Below, one piece after another: positions 57,947 to 64,000 of a DNA stretch of 64,000 nucleotides. Position 1 is the first letter of the stretch, and every line of letters starts with the position of its first letter. The notes below the pieces were generated by a model that worked only from the letters and a program-made list of their open reading frames with translations, was not told the origin of the DNA and did no database searches. The translations under genes and the position numbers were made by a program. This DNA is from an uncultured Pelagibacteraceae bacterium (GTDB lineage Bacteria; Pseudomonadota; Alphaproteobacteria; Pelagibacterales; Pelagibacteraceae): assembly GCA_902595115.1 (NCBI GenBank), contig CACJOS010000003.1, positions 1 to 64,000 of the forward strand, in the 5' to 3' direction.

Positions 57947-58842
57947 TATTCGTGGTCCTTTGTACTAAAATTATAAATTTTTTCATCTAAAGAATTGTAC
58001 TTTTCGTATTCAACTAGTTCGTACAATCTTTTTCGAGTTTGCATTTTACTTATAATATTGTTCTGATGTCCATTAGAATAAATGTCTCTAAGACCGTCCT
58101 CTACATTTTTCATGGCCAATCTTTGCGTTGTTACTGGATAAATTACTATATTGTATCCTAAATTTTCCAACTGTTTATAGTTTAATAGTTTTGTTTTTCC
58201 AAACTCTGTCATATTAGCTAACAAATAACACGAGAGTTCTTTCCTTACTTTTTCAAAATCTTTTTCATCTGCTAACGCTTCTGGAAAAATTATTTCAGCT
58301 CCAGCATCAATATATGATTTGCATCTATCAATCATCTTATCAATACCTTCAACACTTTTTGCATCAGATCTTGCAATTATCTTAAAATTTTTATCTTTTC
58401 TTGCTGATACACAATCTTTTATTTTTTTTACCATTTCATCTTTTGATATGAGTTCTTTATTATCTAAGTGACCACATCTTTTTCTCTCAATTTGATCTTC
58501 CAAATGTACAGCTGCAAGACCAAATTCTTCAAACGTCTCGATTGTTTCTTTACAAGATTTAAAACCAGTATCAATATCAACAATTGTTGGAAGGTCGGTT
58601 ACCCTTGAAATGAGATATGATCTTGTACTTACATCCTGAATAGTAGTTAATCCTATGTCAGGAAATCCAAGATCATTAGCCATTACACCACCAGATACAT
58701 ACACGGCGTCATATCCTATTTCTTGAATTAATTTTGCTGTTAAAGGATTATAAGCACCTGGTGCTCTAATGATTTTTTTAGATTTTAATTTTTTATCAAA
58801 ATCTACTCTTTTTTGACCAGGATCTTTTTCAACAAAATGCAT
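57946..58842 (-). CDS. prpB: Methylisocitrate lyase
   Basis: APGAYNPLTAKLIQEIGYDAVYVSGG; IVDIDTGF; HLEDQIERKRCGHLDNKEL. Confidence 0.93.
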   Translation of the reverse strand: MHFVEKDPGQKRVDFDKKLKSKKIIRAPGAYNPLTAKLIQEIGYDAVYVSGGVMANDLGFPDIGLTTIQDVSTRSYLISRVTDLPTIVDIDTGFKSCKETIETFEEFGLAAVHLEDQIERKRCGHLDNKELISKDEMVKKIKDCVSARKDKNFKIIARSDAKSVEGIDKMIDRCKSYIDAGAEIIFPEALADEKDFEKVRKELSCYLLANMTEFGKTKLLNYKQLENLGYNIVIYPVTTQRLAMKNVEDGLRDIYSNGHQNNIISKMQTRKRLYELVEYEKYNSLDEKIYNFSTKDHE

Positions 58843-60344
58843 TAAAATATAGCTTTTTTAAAATTTCTTTTTAATTTACTTTTTTTAACTACTAAATTCA
58901 ATTTTCCAAGTTGACCTGGCTTTAGTTTTTTCAGTTTTTGAACAATTTTAATAAATCTATCACTTTCTTTTTTATCAAGGATACCCTTAGTTAAATTTAA
59001 AAATTTATTTATATAATTGTTTCTTTTAAACGGTCTTGCTCCATATGGATGAGCATCGGCCCTTTCAAGTGAGTCGGTGACTTTTTTTCCATTATTTAAA
59101 GTAATCACAACCTTTGCTCCAAAAGATTTTCTTTTTGGGTTTGGATCATGATATTTCTTTGTCCATTTTTTATCTTCATGTGTTTGTATTGATTTCCAAA
59201 TTTTTATTGTTGATTTTTTATTAGCTCTAGATTTTGTATATGATTTTACATGATGCCAATCCCCATCTTCTAGTGCTACTGCAAAAATATACATAATTGA
59301 GTGATCTAAAGTTTCCCTACTTGCATTTGGATCCATTTTTTGTGGGTCGTTAGCACCGGTTCCTATTACATAATGAGTATGGTGACTCGTAAAAATATCA
59401 ATTTTTTTTATCTGATTTAAATTTCTAATTTTCTTTTTAAATTTTTTTGCTAGATCAATTAATGCCTGAGATTGATATTCAGCTGAATATTCCTTAGTGT
59501 ATGTTTCTAGAATTGCTTTTTTTGATTCACCCCTTTTTGGTAATGGAACTTTGTATAAAGCTTTTTTACCATCTAATATTCTCGCAATAACACTATCTTC
59601 GCCCTCATAAATTGGACTAGGAGCACCCTCTCCACGCATAACTCTATCTACTGCTTCAATAGCAAGCTTACCTGCATGTGCAGGAGCGAATGCTTTCCAA
59701 CTTGAAATTTCGCCTTTTCTAGATTGTCTTGTTGAAACAGTTGTGTGCAAAGCCTGCTGTATTGCTTGATAAATTGTTTCAGTGTTTAATCTTAGCATTG
59801 ATCCAATCCCTGCGGCAACACTCGGTCCTAAATGGGCTATGTGATCAACCTTATGTTTGTGTAAACATATACCTTTAACAAGATTTACTTGGACTTCATA
59901 TGCAGTAATAATTCCTCTTAAAAGGTCTATACCACTTCTTTTTTTTTGTTGAGCTACACTTAGAAGCGGAGGGATATTGTCACCTGGGTGACTGTAATCT
60001 GCAGCTAAAAAAGTATCATGAAAATCTAATTCTCTTACAGCTGTCCCGTTTGACCATGCAGTCCATTCACAATCGTATTTTAGATTAGAATTAACACCAA
60101 ATAAAGTTGCTCCATTTTTTCGTTGATGTTTGAATGCCATTTCTCTTGATGAAATAACTGGTTTCCTATTTAAAGATGCAATAGCTACAGCTGCATTATC
60201 TATAATTCTGTTAATAACCATCTCAACAGACTCTTTATTTAGTTTAGCATTATCACTTGCTATTTCAGCAATTTTCCATGCTAATTGTTTTTTTTTGGGG
60301 CAATCTTTTTTTGATGGATAAACTTTTACTTTGTGTATAATCAA
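58842..60344 (-). CDS. prpD: MmgE/PrpD family protein, 2-methylcitrate dehydratase
   Basis: [58 protein letters not shown]; operon with prpCB. Confidence 0.9.
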   Translation of the reverse strand: MIIHKVKVYPSKKDCPKKKQLAWKIAEIASDNAKLNKESVEMVINRIIDNAAVAIASLNRKPVISSREMAFKHQRKNGATLFGVNSNLKYDCEWTAWSNGTAVRELDFHDTFLAADYSHPGDNIPPLLSVAQQKKRSGIDLLRGIITAYEVQVNLVKGICLHKHKVDHIAHLGPSVAAGIGSMLRLNTETIYQAIQQALHTTVSTRQSRKGEISSWKAFAPAHAGKLAIEAVDRVMRGEGAPSPIYEGEDSVIARILDGKKALYKVPLPKRGESKKAILETYTKEYSAEYQSQALIDLAKKFKKKIRNLNQIKKIDIFTSHHTHYVIGTGANDPQKMDPNASRETLDHSIMYIFAVALEDGDWHHVKSYTKSRANKKSTIKIWKSIQTHEDKKWTKKYHDPNPKRKSFGAKVVITLNNGKKVTDSLERADAHPYGARPFKRNNYINKFLNLTKGILDKKESDRFIKIVQKLKKLKPGQLGKLNLVVKKSKLKRNFKKAIF

Positions 60345-60382
60345 ATTATCTCCTTAAATTCTCATACAGTAATAATGACTTA

Positions 60383-60982
60383 TTAATCAATTACAATCAA
60401 AATGGCGGTTATCAAAAGTAAAAATGCTAAAAAAAACTCTATTATTACTTTTATTTTATTATTCTTTACCAAATTTTTAATACCTGATCCAAAAGCTGCC
60501 CAAGGAGAAATTGAAATTGGACAAATTATAAGCGCAATACATGAGATAAATAATATAGATAAAATCAAATTACCGTCTTTTGGCAAAAAACCAGAAGCGG
60601 CCATACTTGAAATAGTCCACGCTTTTGGATTTACTATTTGAAATAAAGCTGCCTCATAGAATTTCAGTGGCCTGGAATCATCATCTTTAATTTTGCTAAA
60701 TGAACCAATAATTTTATAACCAAGATAAATTAAGTAAATTGCGCATAGTATTTTCAGTATATTCTGTAACTCTGGAAATATTTGAAAAATTTTTCCTAAT
60801 CCAAGACAAACTAAAATTAATTGAGTTACGTGACCAATAGTTATACCAGTCATGTGAGGAATACTTTTTAAAAAACCGAATTTTAATCCTGAAGCAAGAA
60901 CCATAGCATTATTTGGTCCTGGAGTTACATACATGACAAAATAAAAACTTACTAGGGCAAAGATTAAATTTGTATCAACCAT
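60383..60982 (-). CDS. LysE family translocator
   Basis: YVTPGPNNAMVLASGLKFGFLKSIPHMTGITIGH; FQIVNPKAWT. Confidence 0.9.
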   Translation of the reverse strand: MVDTNLIFALVSFYFVMYVTPGPNNAMVLASGLKFGFLKSIPHMTGITIGHVTQLILVCLGLGKIFQIFPELQNILKILCAIYLIYLGYKIIGSFSKIKDDDSRPLKFYEAALFQIVNPKAWTISSMAASGFLPKDGNLILSILFISCIALIICPISISPWAAFGSGIKNLVKNNKIKVIIEFFLAFLLLITAILIVID

Positions 60983-61664
60983 TTAAGTATTTGGATACAA
61001 TTTTATCAACATTTACAAAATCAGTTATAAGATGATTGTGATAAATTTGTTCTATTTTTTTATCAGTATAACCATCTTCTAAAAGAATCATTGGAATATT
61101 AGCAGCCCTTGCAGCGTCTGCATCATTTTCACTATCACCAAACATTAAACACTTATCTAATTTTCCATTAATTATTTCAACTATACTAGTTAAATGTCTT
61201 GGGTCAGGTTTGCAGTAATCAAATGTATTACCTCCAGCCACATACTCAAAATAATGATAAATATTAATTTTTTTTAACAAGTCTATTGCAAGATGCTCTT
61301 GCTTATTTGTACATACTGCCATTGAGATATCTTTAGATTTTGCCCAATCCAAAAATTCTTGAACACCTTTAATCAACTTACTTTCAACAACCAAATTTTT
61401 TCCATAAAAATTTATAAATTCCTTTACCATTTCATTTTTAATTTTTTCATCTGTAATTTTTGAAAACTCTTTTTTTGCAGCACCCCAAATTGATCTACCA
61501 ATTAAAACAGAAGCTCCTTTGCCAACCAAGTTCCTAATTTCATCTACACTTTTTGTACTATACCCAAATTTTTTCATTACGTGATTATGTGCAGCCATCA
61601 AGTCAGGTGCTGTATCAACCAATGTACCGTCTAGATCAAATAGAAATGTATATTTTTGACTCAT
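60975..61664 (-). CDS. gph: Phosphoglycolate phosphatase (HAD family)
   Basis: FLFDLDGTLVDTAPDL; VCTNKQEHLA; KPDPRHL; MFGDSENDADAARAANIP. Confidence 0.88.
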   Translation of the reverse strand: MSQKYTFLFDLDGTLVDTAPDLMAAHNHVMKKFGYSTKSVDEIRNLVGKGASVLIGRSIWGAAKKEFSKITDEKIKNEMVKEFINFYGKNLVVESKLIKGVQEFLDWAKSKDISMAVCTNKQEHLAIDLLKKINIYHYFEYVAGGNTFDYCKPDPRHLTSIVEIINGKLDKCLMFGDSENDADAARAANIPMILLEDGYTDKKIEQIYHNHLITDFVNVDKIVSKYLNG

Positions 61665-61734
61665 TTTAAAAGTATTATTAAGAAATAATTTGTGAATTAA
61701 AGATCATACATACTTAATTATAAGAAAAAACTAA

Positions 61735-62349
61735 ATGAGACAAACAAATTTAAACATAAAATTAAGAGAAAAATTTATCAAGCAAGGAGTTAAAATGATT
61801 GCTCCTGAAACTGTATTTTTTTCAAAAGATACTAAAATTGGTAAAAATGTAATTATAGAACCTTACGTCGTATTCGGTAAAAAAGTAAAAATTAAAAATA
61901 ATGTTAAAATTTTAGGCTTTTCTCATGTTGAAGGAGTTGTTATAGAGCAAAATTGTGTAATAGGACCTTTTGTTAGATTAAGACCTGGGACAAAATTAGA
62001 AAAAAATTCTAAAGTTGGAAATTTTGTTGAAATTAAAAAAAGTACACTTAAAAAAAATTCTAAAGTAAATCATCTCTCTTATATTGGTGATAGTATGGTT
62101 GGCAAGTCGTCAAACATTGGTGCTGGGACTATTACTTGTAATTATGATGGTGTGAGTAAAAATAAAACAATAATTGAAGATAATGTTTTTATCGGATCTA
62201 ATTCATCTTTAGTAGCTCCCTTAAAAATTAGGAGAAACGCTGTCATCGGAGCAGGTTCTGTTATTACAAAAAATGTAAATAAAAATAGTTTAGCTTTAAC
62301 TAGACCTAACCAGATCGAAAAAAAAAATTATAAAAAAAAGAAAAAATAA
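61735..62349 (+). CDS. GlmU C-terminal acetyltransferase domain (left-handed beta-helix) only
   Basis: VIGPFVRLRPGT, NFVEIKKS, HLSYIGDS, NIGAGTITCNYDGVSKNKTIIEDNVFIGSNSSLVAPL; no pyrophosphorylase domain. Confidence 0.85.
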   Translation: MRQTNLNIKLREKFIKQGVKMIAPETVFFSKDTKIGKNVIIEPYVVFGKKVKIKNNVKILGFSHVEGVVIEQNCVIGPFVRLRPGTKLEKNSKVGNFVEIKKSTLKKNSKVNHLSYIGDSMVGKSSNIGAGTITCNYDGVSKNKTIIEDNVFIGSNSSLVAPLKIRRNAVIGAGSVITKNVNKNSLALTRPNQIEKKNYKKKKK

Positions 62350-64000
62350 TGTGTGGAATTATTGGAATTACTAGCAATAAACCTGTCTCTTCATCGATAT
62401 TAAATTCCTTAAAAAAACTTGAATACAGAGGGTATGACTCTGCTGGTATAGCAACAATAAACGAAGGTTTAATAAATGAAGTTAAATGCCAGGGTAGAGT
62501 TGATGTATTAGAAAAAAATATTTCACAAATTAATCTTTTAGGAAATGTTGGAATTGGTCATGTAAGATGGGCAACGCATGGTATGCCAAGTACGATTAAT
62601 GCACATCCTCATTCGACTGAAAGTATTTCAGTTGTTCACAATGGAATAATTGAAAATTCGACTATTTTAAAAAAACAATTAATTGAAAAAGGACATAAAT
62701 TTAAATCGCAAACTGACACTGAAGTTATTGTCCATTTGTTAACTGAATATTTAAAAAAAAATGAATTAAACGACGCAATTATTAAAACTTTAAATGATTT
62801 AGATGGAAGTTTCGCTTTGGGTATAATTTTTAAAGAAATGCCTGATTTGATTATTGGCGCAAGAAGAGGATCACCATTAGCTGTTGGATATGGTCCAAAC
62901 GAAAATTACCTAGGTTCTGACTCATATGCTTTAAAATCAATGACAAATAAAATTACTTATCTTAATGATGGCGAGTTTTGTGTAATAAGAAAAAAAGAAA
63001 TCGATTTCTTTGATTCCAAAGGGAAAAAAGTAAATAAAAAAATATTACATTTATCAGCGAGTGATCAAAATTATGAAAAAGGTGAGTACAAACATTTCAT
63101 GGCAAAAGAAATAGATGAACAACCAATTACAATTAAAAATTGTATTAATGAATATATTGATAAAATTAATAACGAAATAAATCTTCTTAATTTTCCATGG
63201 AAAAAAGATGAAATTAAATCAATCAAACTTATTGGATGTGGCACAGCATTTCATTCTTGTTTAGTAGGGAAATATTGGTTTGAACAATTAACTAATTTAG
63301 ATGTCCAAGTAGATATAGCATCTGAATTTAGATATAGAAAAAATAAGTTCAATAAAGATTGCTTATATATTTTTATTTCCCAATCTGGTGAAACGGCAGA
63401 TACTTATGCTGCTTTAGATTTATGTAATAAAAATGACATGAAAACGTGTAGTATCGTAAATGTAGTAGAAAGCTCTATCGCAAGAGACTCTAAATTTGTC
63501 TTGCCAATTCATTGTGGTCCAGAAATTGGCGTTGCATCCACAAAAGCATTTTTAGGACAAATGTTGGTAATTTATTTATTATGTGTAAAAATTTCATTTT
63601 TCAAAGGTGATATTAATAAACACAAATATATTGAAAAAATTAAAAATCTTAAATTACTTTCTGATTTAGTTAATAAAACAATCTCTGCAGAAAATAAAAT
63701 TCAATTAATTTGCAATACTTTTGCTAACGCAAAAGGATCAATGTTTTTAGGTAGAGGTTACTCATATCCTATTGCACTTGAAGGAGCTTTAAAATTGAAA
63801 GAATTAGCATATATACATGCCGAGGGATATCCAGCAGGTGAAATGAAACATGGTCCATTAGCATTAATTGAAGATGGAATGCCAGTTGTAGTGATTGCTC
63901 CAAAAGACGAGCATTACAAAAAAACTATTTCAAATATGCAAGAAGTAATAGCAAGAGGTGCGAAAGTTTTACTGATAACTAACAAAGAAGATGACCAAGT
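62349..64000 (+). CDS. glmS: Glutamine--fructose-6-phosphate aminotransferase (isomerizing), truncated by window end
   Basis: Starts ATGTGTGGAATTATTGGAATT (MCGIIGI); YDSAGIA, GHVRWATHG, SQSGETADT, EGYPAGEMKHGPLALIE. Confidence 0.95.
   Translation, partial: MCGIIGITSNKPVSSSILNSLKKLEYRGYDSAGIATINEGLINEVKCQGRVDVLEKNISQINLLGNVGIGHVRWATHGMPSTINAHPHSTESISVVHNGIIENSTILKKQLIEKGHKFKSQTDTEVIVHLLTEYLKKNELNDAIIKTLNDLDGSFALGIIFKEMPDLIIGARRGSPLAVGYGPNENYLGSDSYALKSMTNKITYLNDGEFCVIRKKEIDFFDSKGKKVNKKILHLSASDQNYEKGEYKHFMAKEIDEQPITIKNCINEYIDKINNEINLLNFPWKKDEIKSIKLIGCGTAFHSCLVGKYWFEQLTNLDVQVDIASEFRYRKNKFNKDCLYIFISQSGETADTYAALDLCNKNDMKTCSIVNVVESSIARDSKFVLPIHCGPEIGVASTKAFLGQMLVIYLLCVKISFFKGDINKHKYIEKIKNLKLLSDLVNKTISAENKIQLICNTFANAKGSMFLGRGYSYPIALEGALKLKELAYIHAEGYPAGEMKHGPLALIEDGMPVVVIAPKDEHYKKTISNMQEVIARGAKVLLITNKEDDQ

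Noticed and set aside
60130-60641. ORFs 60130..60321 (+) and 60402..60641 (+)
   Set aside because: Antisense to prpD and the LysE gene.
1-64000. CRISPR arrays, rRNA genes, transposases or a complete prophage
   Set aside because: No spaced repeat array, rRNA-like stretch, transposase or integrase motif was seen on reading the sequence and ORF translations.

Overview
AT-rich, very compact, single-replicon bacterial DNA that looks like a SAR11/Pelagibacter-type alphaproteobacterium (inferred from gene content, gene-to-gene spacing and codon bias; no search was run). Almost everything is coding. Main blocks: (1) HisD/HpsN-like dehydrogenase, Pta/Ptb-like enzyme and a BASS transporter; (2) a taurine-type module: tauABC-like transporter in a long minus-strand run with GT17-like, Ldh-family, PQQ-type and GMC dehydrogenase genes, divergent from aminotransferase, ald, SET-domain protein and a DMGDH-like enzyme; (3) tRNA-Met whose 3' half is perfectly repeated 993 bp downstream, next to a sugar/glycosyltransferase region (rfbA, H-for-K DegT-like enzyme, rfbB, GTs); (4) apt, mtnP, GFA-like, mtnA, small TM protein, class II aldolase and a speD-speE fusion; (5) polar amino acid ABC transporter, GTs, MFS, rpoZ; (6) TRAP transporter, dusA, two TauE/SafE; (7) nrdAB; (8) prpC-prpB-prpD; (9) a GlmU acetyltransferase domain alone, followed by glmS running off the window edge. 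Best leads: the MTA/polyamine gene block, the tRNA-Met 48-bp direct repeat, the divergent pair with two Fur-box-like palindromes and an unannotated 8-cysteine microprotein, the H-for-K sugar enzyme, and hairpins placed directly after three binding-protein genes.
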